Assembly (NCBI GenBank): GCA_934613505.1
Contig: CAKTTB010000010.1
Location: forward strand, 8,436 to 72,435
Reading direction: 5' to 3'
From: an uncultured Oscillospiraceae bacterium
GTDB lineage: Bacteria > Bacillota > Clostridia > Oscillospirales > Oscillospiraceae
Length of the DNA stretch: 64,000 nt
Of this stretch, positions 50,033 through 59,360 are shown in pieces (positions within the stretch are counted from its first letter, which is position 1; each line of letters starts with the position of its first letter). Below the pieces are notes generated by a model. The model was given only the letters and a program-made list of their open reading frames with translations. It ran no database searches and was not told the DNA's origin. Position numbers and translations under genes: made by a program.

Positions 50033-50080
50033 AGGGTCGTTTGTGAAACCTGTCATGCAAAATACTCCCGGAGGTGCGCC

Positions 50081-50646
50081 ATGCATCAGAAACATCCCTT
50101 CCACGGGCAGATGTCAGATACGTTCCGCGCGGCGATCTTCGTCATTCTGTCCGGCAGCTTTCAGGACGCCTATACCTACATCTGCCGCGGGCAGGTCTTT
50201 GCCAACGCGCAGACCGGCAACATCGTTCTTCTGAGCGCGGCGCTTCTGCGCGGCGAATGTAGCGTGTGTCTGAAATATCTGATCCCGATCACAGCCTTTA
50301 TTCTCGGGACCATGGCGGCCGAGGCCATTCACATGCGCTTCCGGAACCACGAGAAGTTCCACTGGCGGCAGATGGTGCTGGTGCTTGAGATCGCGTTTCT
50401 GTTCCTCATCGGCTTCCTGCCGCACAAGCTCGACCCGCTGGCCAACGCGCTCGTCTCGTTCGTCTGCGCGATGCAGGTCCAGACGTTCCACAAGGTCCGC
50501 GGCCATATCTATGCCAGCACGATGTGCATCGGCAATCTCCGCTCGGCAGCCTTGTGACCGAGTTCATCGACGCCCGCGCCATCTGGGCCTGCTGCGTGCT
50601 GCTGTTCGTCAGCTTCGCCATGATGTTCACCCCGGCAGATCAATAA
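50081..50646 (+). pseudogene. DUF1275 (YoaK) membrane protein, deletion with frameshift
   Basis: From ATG 50081 (GGAGG upstream), 158 residues read as a normal YoaK protein: 'VILSGSFQDAYTYICRGQVF', 'ANAQTGNIVLLSAALLRGE', 'MQVQTFHKVRGHIYASTMCI', 'GNLRSA'. At about 50548 the frame is lost and a TGA follows at 50557. In the next frame the family C-terminus continues ('SLVTEFIDARAIWACCVLLF', 'VSFAMMF') to a TAA at 50646. About 40-50 residues between the two parts are missing, so this is a deletion at 'CTCGGCAGC' rather than a single-base error. Confidence 0.82.
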
Positions 50647-50710
50647 TAATATGAAAAATCGCCGCGCCCGGCGTTTCAGAAAAAGTCAGAGAATGTTCAC
50701 AAAGCGTTCA

Positions 50711-50757
50711 TTGACTTTTTCTTTTTTCTGCATATAATTTAGTTCAATATTGAACTA
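50711..50757 (+). promoter_or_regulatory. Promoter with perfect palindromic operator of the MarR/ABC operon
   Basis: TTGACT (50711-50716), 16 bp, TATAAT (50733-50738), then the perfect 18-bp palindrome TAGTTCAATATTGAACTA (50740-50757) over the transcription start. This is the expected site for autorepression by the MarR protein encoded 23 bp downstream. Confidence 0.85.
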
Positions 50758-50779
50758 TTCGATATTGGAGGTATCACTT

Positions 50780-51256
50780 ATGTCGGAGCTGACATTGACT
50801 GCGTCCGCGATGTTTGCCAACGCAGTCAGATTCACAGACGCCTACCACGCCGTCATCGCGCCGCTCTGCGAAAAGACGCAGCTGCCGCCCGCCGCGGTGG
50901 ACATCCTGCTGTTTCTTGCGAACAATCCCGGACACGACACGGCTGCGGCCGTCTGCCGCATGCGCGGGCTGAAGCCGGGCATCGTGTCGTTCCATGTCGA
51001 TCGGCTGGTGACGGAGGGGTATCTTCTGCGGCAGGGTGTGCCGGGCGACCGGCGGAAGACGATGCTCCTCTGCACCGAAAAGGCCGCGCCCATCATCGCA
51101 CAGGGCCGCGTACTGCAGCACTCGTTCGCCGAGCAGCTCGCAAGCGGACTGAGCGAGGAGGATTTGGCGCATTTCCGCCGCTGCATCGCCGTCTTTGACC
51201 GCAATATCGAAAGGATCCGCACGGAAACGTGTAAACGAAGGGAGACACAGCCATGA
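50780..51256 (+). CDS. MarR-family transcriptional regulator
   Basis: 158 residues from ATG 50780 (GGAGG upstream). The winged helix is 'QLPPAAVDILLFLANNPGHD' with 'TAAAVCRMRGLKPGIVSFHV' and 'DRLVTEGYLLRQGVPGDRRK', flanked by dimer helices. It is translationally coupled to the first ABC gene (ATGA) and has a palindromic operator in front, so it is a local repressor of the exporter, relieved by a small-molecule ligand. The in-frame ATG 50750 lies inside the operator and is not used. Confidence 0.93.
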   Translation: MSELTLTASAMFANAVRFTDAYHAVIAPLCEKTQLPPAAVDILLFLANNPGHDTAAAVCRMRGLKPGIVSFHVDRLVTEGYLLRQGVPGDRRKTMLLCTEKAAPIIAQGRVLQHSFAEQLASGLSEEDLAHFRRCIAVFDRNIERIRTETCKRRETQP

Positions 51257-53028
51257 TAAAACTTCTCAAACGCATGCGGAAGCGGGAGGCGCTGATGGCG
51301 CTCATCTGCGCGCTGCTCGTTGTTGTACAGGTCTACTTTGACCTCAAGCTACCCGATTATATGACGCAGCTGACCACCCTCATCAAGACGCCCGGCAGCG
51401 AAATGGCCGACGTGCTGTCCGTCGGCGGACAGATGCTCCTGTGTACGCTGGCCAGTGCCGTACTTGCCATCGCCTGCGGCTACCTTGCCGCGAAGACGGC
51501 CTCCGGCTTCAGCTTTGCCGTGCGCGGCGATCTGTTCCATCACGTGATGGACGCCGGCAGCGAGGAGATGCATGCATTCTCCGTCCCGAGCCTCATCACC
51601 CGGACCACCAATGATATCACCCAGATCCAGCTGATCGTCGCCATGGGCCTGCAGATGCTCATGAAGGCGCCGATCATGGCTGTCTGGGCCGTCATCAAGA
51701 TCCTCGGCAAGAGCTGGGAGCTTTCGGTCGTCACGGCGGGCTTTGTCGCGGCGCTCTGCACGGTGGTGCTGCTCATCATGACCAGCTGCCTGCCACGGTT
51801 CCGCAGGGTGCAGAAGAAGACGGATGAGATCAACCGCGTCGCGCGGGAAAATCTCACCGGCATCAACGTCGTCCACGCCTTCAACGCCGAAGACTATCAG
51901 AACCGCAAATTTGACGGCCCGAGCCGCGACATGATGGAGCTGCAGATGAAGAACCAGAAGCTGTTTGCCATTCTGCAGCCTGCCATGGGGCTTGGCATGA
52001 ACGGGCTGTCGCTCGCGATCTACTGGATCGGCGCGGCACTGGTCGAGAGCATCGCCCTGACCGATCCGGCCACGCGGCTGACGATGTTCACGAACGTTCT
52101 GGTCTTCAGCACCTACGCGACCTATGTCGTGATGTCGTTCATGATGCTGGTCATGATCTTCATGCTGCTGCCGCAGGCGCAGGTCTCGGCAGAGCGTATC
52201 AACGAAGTCCTCGACACGCAGCCGCACATCCGCGAGGGCCGTGAGACCAGCGGCCGCGAGACCGGTACGGTCGAGTTCCGCGACGTTTCGTTCCGCTATC
52301 CGAACGCCGCCGGCAACGAACTGGAGCATATCAGCTTCCGCGTCGGCCGCGGCCAGACGCTCGCCGTCATCGGTGCGACCGGCAGCGGCAAGTCGACGCT
52401 CGTGAGCCTCATCCCGCGCTTTTATGACGCGACGGAGGGTTCCGTGCTGGTCGACGGTGTCGACGTGAAGGAGTATACGTTTGACACACTTTATAATAAG
52501 CTCGGCTACGTGACGCAGAAGGCCGTCCTGTTCTCCGGTACGGTCCGCGAGAACGTCTTCTTCGGTGAAAGCGCCGCGCAGGACACCGATGCTTCGCTCA
52601 GCGCCGCTCTGCAGCTGTCGCAGGCCGACGAATTTGTCAGCTGCTATCCCGAGGGCGCGGCGCACCCCATCGCCCAGCTGGGCCGGAACGTCTCCGGCGG
52701 GCAGAAACAGCGGCTGTCCATCGCCCGCACGCTGGCGAGAAACCCCGAGATCCTCGTGTTTGACGATTCGTTCTCCGCGCTGGACTACCGGACGGACGCC
52801 GCGCTGCGCGAGGGACTTGCCCGTGAGCTGCCCGACACCACAAAAATTATCGTCGCCCAGCGCATCAGCACCATCCGGCACGCCGATCAGATCCTCGTGC
52901 TTGACCGCGGCGAGCTTGTCGGCCACGGCACGCACGACGAGCTGATGAAGACCTGCCGCGTCTATCAGGAGATCGCGCTGTCACAGCTGAGCGCGGAAGA
53001 ACTTGCAGAAGGAGGGGAACGCAAATGA
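51253..53028 (+). CDS. Multidrug ABC exporter half-transporter 1 (degenerate ATPase site partner)
   Basis: 591 residues: six membrane helices (1-310) and an ATPase domain with Walker A 'IGATGSGKSTLVSLIPRFYD', signature 'NVSGGQKQRLSIARTLARNP' and Walker B 'ILVFDDSFSALDYRTDAALR'. The catalytic Glu after Walker B is Asp (FDD), as in the inactive-site half of heterodimeric exporters such as BmrC/BmrD or TM287/288. It is coupled to marR upstream and to the second half downstream, both by ATGA. Confidence 0.94.
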   Translation: MIKLLKRMRKREALMALICALLVVVQVYFDLKLPDYMTQLTTLIKTPGSEMADVLSVGGQMLLCTLASAVLAIACGYLAAKTASGFSFAVRGDLFHHVMDAGSEEMHAFSVPSLITRTTNDITQIQLIVAMGLQMLMKAPIMAVWAVIKILGKSWELSVVTAGFVAALCTVVLLIMTSCLPRFRRVQKKTDEINRVARENLTGINVVHAFNAEDYQNRKFDGPSRDMMELQMKNQKLFAILQPAMGLGMNGLSLAIYWIGAALVESIALTDPATRLTMFTNVLVFSTYATYVVMSFMMLVMIFMLLPQAQVSAERINEVLDTQPHIREGRETSGRETGTVEFRDVSFRYPNAAGNELEHISFRVGRGQTLAVIGATGSGKSTLVSLIPRFYDATEGSVLVDGVDVKEYTFDTLYNKLGYVTQKAVLFSGTVRENVFFGESAAQDTDASLSAALQLSQADEFVSCYPEGAAHPIAQLGRNVSGGQKQRLSIARTLARNPEILVFDDSFSALDYRTDAALREGLARELPDTTKIIVAQRISTIRHADQILVLDRGELVGHGTHDELMKTCRVYQEIALSQLSAEELAEGGERK

Positions 53029-54806
53029 GACCCAATATGCAGCCTGTCCAGAAGACTGATCTGAAGGCCGCGCTCCGGCGGCTGACTGCGTATCTGCGCA
53101 AGAGCCTCGGCATTCTGATCTTCGCGCTCGTCCTCGCGGCGCTCAGCGCCGTCCTGACGATCATCGGTCCCGATCAGGTCGGTAAGATCGCAACACTCAT
53201 GTCCGAGGGACTGATGACCGGCATCGATCTTGCCGCCGTGGCAAAAGTCGGCATCCTGCTGGCCGTGATCTACGGCCTGAGCGCCCTGTTCGGCTTTGCG
53301 CAGCACTATATCATGGCGAGCGTCACGCTCAAAATGTCCTACCGGATGCGCGGCGAGCTCTCGGAAAAGATCAACCGCGTGCCGCAGAAGTACTTTAACT
53401 TCCATTCGCAGGGCGACATTCTCAGCCGCATCACGAACGACGTTTCCACGCTCCAGCAGGGTCTGACCAACAGCCTGCCGACCATCATCTCGGCCGCCAC
53501 GCAGTTTGTCGGGTGTCTCATCATGATGTTCGTGACCGAATGGCGGCTGGCGCTCGTCTCGCTGGCGGTCACGCTCGTCGGGCTTCTGCTAGTCATTCTC
53601 ATCATGTCCCGCTCGCAGAAGTATTTTACTGCCCGGCAGGAAAGCCTCGGCGCGCTGAACGGCTATGTGGAGGAGATGTACTCCGGCCACGCGGTCGTGC
53701 GCATCTCGCGTGCGGGCGAGCCAGTCGGCGAGAAATTCGACCAGCTCAACAGTGCCGTCTATGACGCAAACTGGCGCTCGCAGTTCCTGTCCGGCGTCAT
53801 GCAGCCGCTCATGAACATCATCGGCAACCTGTCCTATGTCGCCGTGTGCGTGCTGGGGTCGATCCTGGCCATTCAGGGCATCATCGACATCGGCGTCATC
53901 GTCTCGTTCATCCTGTATGTGCGCCTGTTCACGTCGCCTCTGACCCAGATCGCGCAGGGCATGACGAACATGCAGACCGCTTCCGCGGCGGCCCACCGCA
54001 TTTTTGACTTCCTCGAGAGTGAAGAGCTGCCCGACGAGAGCGAAAAGACGCCCGCGCCGCAGGCGGTCAAGGGTGCCGTCAGCTTTGAGCACGTCCGCTT
54101 CAGCTATCCCGACGCGCCGGAGAAGATCATCATCAAGGATTTCTCCGCCGAAGTCAACCCCGGCCAGAAGGTCGCCATCGTCGGCCCGACCGGTGCGGGT
54201 AAGACCACCATGGTCAACCTGCTCATGCGCTTTTACGAGCTCTGCGGCGGCAGCATCCGCATTGACGGCACGCCCGCCAGCGAGCTGCGCCGTGAGGATG
54301 TGCACCGCATGTTCGCCATGGTGCTGCAGGACACGTGGCTGTTTGAAGGAACTGTCCGGGAAAATCTGGTCTACAACATGCCGGATGTGACGGACGAGCA
54401 GCTGGAGACGGTCTGCCGCGCCTGCGGGCTTGACAAATTTGTGCATTCCCTGCCCCACGGCTTTGACACCGTCCTGTCCGACAGTTCCTCCATCTCCGCC
54501 GGTCAGAAGCAGCTGCTGACCATCGCCCGCGCCATGCTGCAGGATGCGCCGATGCTCATTCTGGACGAAGCGACCAGCTCCGTCGACACGCGCACGGAGC
54601 TGCTCATCCAGAGAGCCATGGATCGGCTGACTGAGAACCGCACGAGCTTCGTGATCGCCCACCGGCTCTCCACGATCAAGAACGCCGATCTCATCCTCGT
54701 CATGAAGGACGGCGACGTGATCGAGAGCGGTACGCACGAGACGCTCATGCAGAAGGGCGGCTTCTACGCCGACCTCTACAACAGCCAGTTTGAGCGTGCC
54801 GGATGA
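53025..54806 (+). CDS. Multidrug ABC exporter half-transporter 2 (canonical ATPase site)
   Basis: 593 residues, six membrane helices and an ATPase domain with Walker A 'VGPTGAGKTTMVNLLMRFYE' and Walker B 'MLILDEATSSVDTRTELLIQ' with the normal Glu. The signature reads 'SSISAGQKQLLTIARAM', with Ala in the second position (S-A-G-Q) instead of S-G-G-Q. In heterodimers the two halves share complementary defects, and this fits: its signature faces the partner Walker sites. It is the last gene of the MarR operon, followed by a terminator. Confidence 0.94.
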   Translation: MRPNMQPVQKTDLKAALRRLTAYLRKSLGILIFALVLAALSAVLTIIGPDQVGKIATLMSEGLMTGIDLAAVAKVGILLAVIYGLSALFGFAQHYIMASVTLKMSYRMRGELSEKINRVPQKYFNFHSQGDILSRITNDVSTLQQGLTNSLPTIISAATQFVGCLIMMFVTEWRLALVSLAVTLVGLLLVILIMSRSQKYFTARQESLGALNGYVEEMYSGHAVVRISRAGEPVGEKFDQLNSAVYDANWRSQFLSGVMQPLMNIIGNLSYVAVCVLGSILAIQGIIDIGVIVSFILYVRLFTSPLTQIAQGMTNMQTASAAAHRIFDFLESEELPDESEKTPAPQAVKGAVSFEHVRFSYPDAPEKIIIKDFSAEVNPGQKVAIVGPTGAGKTTMVNLLMRFYELCGGSIRIDGTPASELRREDVHRMFAMVLQDTWLFEGTVRENLVYNMPDVTDEQLETVCRACGLDKFVHSLPHGFDTVLSDSSSISAGQKQLLTIARAMLQDAPMLILDEATSSVDTRTELLIQRAMDRLTENRTSFVIAHRLSTIKNADLILVMKDGDVIESGTHETLMQKGGFYADLYNSQFERAG

Positions 54807-54821
54807 TCCGCTGAAATCGCC

Positions 54822-54862
54822 GCCGCGCGGCCCCATAAAATGGGCCGCGCGGCATTTTTTTC
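54822..54862 (+). terminator. Rho-independent terminator after the ABC exporter
   Basis: A perfect 12-bp GCCGCGCGGCCC/GGGCCGCGCGGC stem, 8-nt loop, followed by ATTTTTTT. Confidence 0.93.
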
Positions 54863-55099
54863 AGAAAAGCGGGAATTTCTGTGAATTTCAATAAAAATAC
54901 AGAACAATTCTCTCTGATTTTTTCCGGATTGCATCTTGCAAAATCGCAGAAAATCCCGCATGATATAAAAAACCAAAATCCCATGTGCAGACGACACCTG
55001 CCCACCTGCCGCGCACGTGCCGCGGTTTTTGCCCGCAGCAGCCAGCTTTTCCCGCTGCCGCCGGATTTTATCCCTTCTTCTGATTTTGCCCAGAGGAAA

Positions 55100-55171
55100 T
55101 GCAGGAAAAAACGTCTTTCGATTCATTTCCTGCAAATAATCGTTGCTTTTTTCGCTTTCATCATTTATAGT
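55100..55171 (+). promoter_or_regulatory. Promoter and upstream dyad of the opp operon
   Basis: TTGCTT (55143-55148), 17 bp, TATAGT (55166-55171), 86 bp before oppB. Just upstream is a perfect 9-bp inverted repeat TGCAGGAAA ... TTTCCTGCA (55100-55108, 55126-55134, 17-bp gap), well placed for an activator. The remaining gap from 54863 is AT-rich in its first part. It has an AATTTCTGTGAATTT stretch near 54884 that vaguely resembles a CodY box, and I see no gene in it. Confidence 0.55.
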
Positions 55172-55256
55172 AACATAACAGCACAGTATCAAATACGGAA
55201 AAGGCACTTGTCTTTCTGCAAGCGACAGTTTCCAGTCATTGAAAGTGGGATGAACC

Positions 55257-56186
<930 letters not shown>

Positions 56187-56197
56187 GGAGGCGCACC

Positions 56198-57259
56198 ATG
56201 AACAAGAAGAAATTATTCAGCCTCCACGTCAACATGGACGACTTTATCCCCGCTACCGACGAGGAAAAGGCCTATATCGTCCAGATGCGTCCCTCGACCA
56301 CGTTCTTCAAGGACGGCGTCAAGCGCCTGTGCAAGAACAAGGTCGCGCTCGTCAGCCTGATCGTCGTTCTCATTATCACGCTCTCCGCCATTCTCATCCC
56401 GGCCTTCTGGCCCTATTCCTATGACCAGCAGCTCGGTGTCCGCCCCGGCAAGCCGGTCGACGCTTCCTACAATAACCTCGCCCCGTTCACCTACGGCAAG
56501 ACAGAGCTGGCAAAGATCGAAGCCGGTGAAAAGGTCTTCCCGCACATCTTCGGCACCGACGCCGCCGGGCGTGACTATTTCATCCGCGTGGTCTACGGCA
56601 CGCGCATTTCCCTCGCCGTCGGTTTCTTCGCGAGCATCATCGTGCTCATCATCGGCATGACGATCGGCTCGATCGCCGGCTACTGCGGCGGTAAGGTCGA
56701 CCTCATCATCATGCGCATCGTCGATATCATCTATTCGCTGCCCGATACCCTGATGGTCATCCTGCTGGCGACTGTTCTGAAGGTCGCGCTCGGCGACAAG
56801 CTGGACGGCACGCCGCTGGCCCGCATCGGCAGCAACATCATAAGCCTGTTCATCGTCTTCGCCGTCCTCTACTGGGTCTCGATGGCGCGGCTCATCCGCG
56901 GCCAGATCCTCTCGCTGCGCGAGCAGGAATACGTGCTGGCTGCGCAGGCCACGGGCGCCAAGGGCGGCTGGATCATCACGCGCCACCTTGTCCCCAACTG
57001 CATGAGCGTCATTTTCATCTCCACCGCTCTGCAGATCCCGAACGCGATCTTCACCGAGAGCTTCCTGTCCTACCTCGGTCTCGGCGTCAACGCGCCGATG
57101 CCGTCGCTCGGTTCTCTCGCCTCCGACGCGCTCAACGGCATCACCTCATATCCGTACCGCATGGTGATCCCGGCGCTCATCATCTCGCTCATCGTGCTTT
57201 CTCTGAACCTCTTCGGCGACGGTCTGCGCGACGCGTTCGACCCGAAGCTCAACGGTTAA
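56198..57259 (+). CDS. oppC: Oligopeptide ABC transporter permease OppC
   Basis: 353 residues from ATG 56198 with AAGGAGG 7 bp upstream; the longer frame starts in oppB and is rejected. An N-terminal cytoplasmic tail, the first helix 'VALVSLIVVLIITLSAILIP', a long extracellular loop containing 'HIFGTDAAGRDYFIRVVYGT' (typical OppC), then five helices with the EAA loop 'EQEYVLAAQATGAKGGWIIT'. It pairs with OppB as the channel. Confidence 0.95.
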   Translation: MNKKKLFSLHVNMDDFIPATDEEKAYIVQMRPSTTFFKDGVKRLCKNKVALVSLIVVLIITLSAILIPAFWPYSYDQQLGVRPGKPVDASYNNLAPFTYGKTELAKIEAGEKVFPHIFGTDAAGRDYFIRVVYGTRISLAVGFFASIIVLIIGMTIGSIAGYCGGKVDLIIMRIVDIIYSLPDTLMVILLATVLKVALGDKLDGTPLARIGSNIISLFIVFAVLYWVSMARLIRGQILSLREQEYVLAAQATGAKGGWIITRHLVPNCMSVIFISTALQIPNAIFTESFLSYLGLGVNAPMPSLGSLASDALNGITSYPYRMVIPALIISLIVLSLNLFGDGLRDAFDPKLNG

Positions 57260-57277
57260 GGAAGGAGGAACAGAACA

Positions 57278-58312
57278 ATGTCTTTGCTTGAAGTCCATGA
57301 TCTGCACACCTCCTTCTTCACCGATGCCGGTGAGGTCAAGGCCGTCAACGGCGTGTCGTTCTTCCTCGACAAGGGAAAGGTCCTCGGCATCGTCGGCGAA
57401 TCCGGCTCCGGCAAGTCGGTCACCGCCTATTCCATCATGCAGATCCTCGCCTCGACCGGCAAGATCGTCTCCGGCTCCATCAAGCTTGATGGGCAGGAGC
57501 TGGTCGGCGCGGGCGAGAACGTTATGAAGACCGTCCGCGGCAACCGCGTCTCGATCATCTTCCAGGACCCCATGACCTCCCTGAACCCGACCTACACCAT
57601 CGGCCATCAGCTGATGGAGGCCATCACCCTGCACACGAACCGCAACCGCCGTCAGGCGTGGGACCGGGCCGTCGAAATGCTCCGCCTCGTCAATGTCAAC
57701 GAGCCGGAAAAGCGCATGAAGCAGTATCCGTATGAATTTTCCGGCGGCATGCGCCAGCGTGTCATGATCGCCATGGCGCTCGCCTGCGAGCCGGATATCC
57801 TGATCGCCGACGAGCCGACCACCGCGCTCGACGTCACCATCCAGGCGCAGATCCTCGACCTCATGAAATCCCTGCAGAAAGAGCTTGGCATGGCCATCAT
57901 CCTCATCACGCACGATCTGGGCGTTGTGGCGCAGATGTGCGACGAGGTCATCGTCATGTACGCCGGTTCCATCTGCGAGCAGGGCACGGCGGACGAGATC
58001 TTCTACAATCCCCGCCACGAATATACCAAGGGCCTGCTCCGCTCCATCCCGTCGTCGAGCAACATTGGCGAAAAGCTGGAGCCGATCAAGGGTACGCCGA
58101 TCGATCTATTGAACATGCCCGCCGGGTGTCCGTTCGCCCCGCGGTGCGACGCAGCCATGAAGATCTGCCTGCGTGAGCGCGCCGAGCGCATGCGCATCAA
58201 CGACGATCATCTGGCCTCCTGCTGGATGAATGTTAAACTGGGCGTTGAGGACGGCAGCATCGCGCTGTCGGACGCTGAGAATCCGGAACAGAAGGACGGT
58301 GCCGACGCATGA
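57278..58312 (+). CDS. oppD: Oligopeptide ABC transporter ATPase OppD
   Basis: 344 residues. Walker A '[15 protein letters not shown]', Q loop '[20 protein letters not shown]', signature '[20 protein letters not shown]', Walker B '[12 protein letters not shown]' and the C-terminal oligopeptide/Fe-S-type motif '[17 protein letters not shown]' with three Cys. Its stop overlaps the start of oppF by 4 bp. Confidence 0.96.
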   Translation: MSLLEVHDLHTSFFTDAGEVKAVNGVSFFLDKGKVLGIVGESGSGKSVTAYSIMQILASTGKIVSGSIKLDGQELVGAGENVMKTVRGNRVSIIFQDPMTSLNPTYTIGHQLMEAITLHTNRNRRQAWDRAVEMLRLVNVNEPEKRMKQYPYEFSGGMRQRVMIAMALACEPDILIADEPTTALDVTIQAQILDLMKSLQKELGMAIILITHDLGVVAQMCDEVIVMYAGSICEQGTADEIFYNPRHEYTKGLLRSIPSSSNIGEKLEPIKGTPIDLLNMPAGCPFAPRCDAAMKICLRERAERMRINDDHLASCWMNVKLGVEDGSIALSDAENPEQKDGADA

Positions 58313-59295
58313 AAAACGAAACTGCTCAGCCGATCATTGAGGTACGCAACCTGAAGGAGTACTTCAACATCAATATGGGTCTTCTGCGCACCAAGCCCCT
58401 GAAGGCCGTCGATAACGTCAGCTTCTCCATCCATCCGGGCGAAACGCTCGGTCTGGTCGGCGAATCCGGCTGCGGCAAGACGACGGTCGGCCGCACCATC
58501 CTGCACCTCTACAAGCCCACGGCCGGCGAGGTCATCTACAACGGCAAGCCCATCCGCACCAAGGCCGACATTCAGGCCTTCCGCGGCAAAGCATCCATGG
58601 TCTTCCAGGATCCGTATTCCTCTTTGAACCCGCGCATGACGGTCGCCGATATCATCGGCGAGCCGCTGGACGTACACAAGCTCTATTCCAGCAAGCAGGA
58701 GCGGCAGGACCGCATTCTGGAGCTGATGGGCTATGTCGGCCTGAACTCCGAACATGCTGCGCGGTACGCGCATGAGTTCTCCGGCGGCCAGCGGCAGCGC
58801 ATCGGCATCGCCCGCGCGCTGGCGGTCAACCCGGACTTCATCGTCTGCGACGAGCCGGTCTCCGCGCTGGACGTGTCCATTCAGGCGCAGGTCATCAACA
58901 TGTTCGCCGAGCTGCAGGAAAAATTCGGCCTGACGTATCTGTTCATCGCCCATGACCTGCTGGTCGTGCGCCATATCTCCGACCGCATCGCCGTCATGTA
59001 CCTCGGCAAGATGGTCGAACTGGCCGACGCCAACGAGATCTATGACCATCCCCTGCACCCGTATTCCAAGTCGCTTCTGTCGGCCGTTCCGGTCCCGGAT
59101 CCGAAGATCGCGCGCGCAAACAAGCGCATCGTCCTCTCCGGCGATATCCCCAGCCCCCTGAACGCCCCGAGCGGCTGCCCATTCCGCACCCGCTGCCCGT
59201 ACGCCTGCGATAAATGCGCCGAGAGCATGCCGGAGTTCAAAGAGGTCTCCGCCGGCCACTTCGTCGCCTGCCACCGGGTCGATGAAATCAATTAA
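58309..59295 (+). CDS. oppF: Oligopeptide ABC transporter ATPase OppF
   Basis: 328 residues. Walker A '[15 protein letters not shown]', Q loop '[20 protein letters not shown]', signature '[20 protein letters not shown]', Walker B '[12 protein letters not shown]' and C-terminal '[14 protein letters not shown]' Cys motif. It is coupled to oppD by ATGA and forms the heterodimeric motor with it. Confidence 0.96.
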   Translation: MKNETAQPIIEVRNLKEYFNINMGLLRTKPLKAVDNVSFSIHPGETLGLVGESGCGKTTVGRTILHLYKPTAGEVIYNGKPIRTKADIQAFRGKASMVFQDPYSSLNPRMTVADIIGEPLDVHKLYSSKQERQDRILELMGYVGLNSEHAARYAHEFSGGQRQRIGIARALAVNPDFIVCDEPVSALDVSIQAQVINMFAELQEKFGLTYLFIAHDLLVVRHISDRIAVMYLGKMVELADANEIYDHPLHPYSKSLLSAVPVPDPKIARANKRIVLSGDIPSPLNAPSGCPFRTRCPYACDKCAESMPEFKEVSAGHFVACHRVDEIN

Positions 59296-59360
59296 GTTTC
59301 TGTTATGATCTTCATATGCACTGCATATTGAGATAAATTATTGAAAGGATGTATCAAAAA

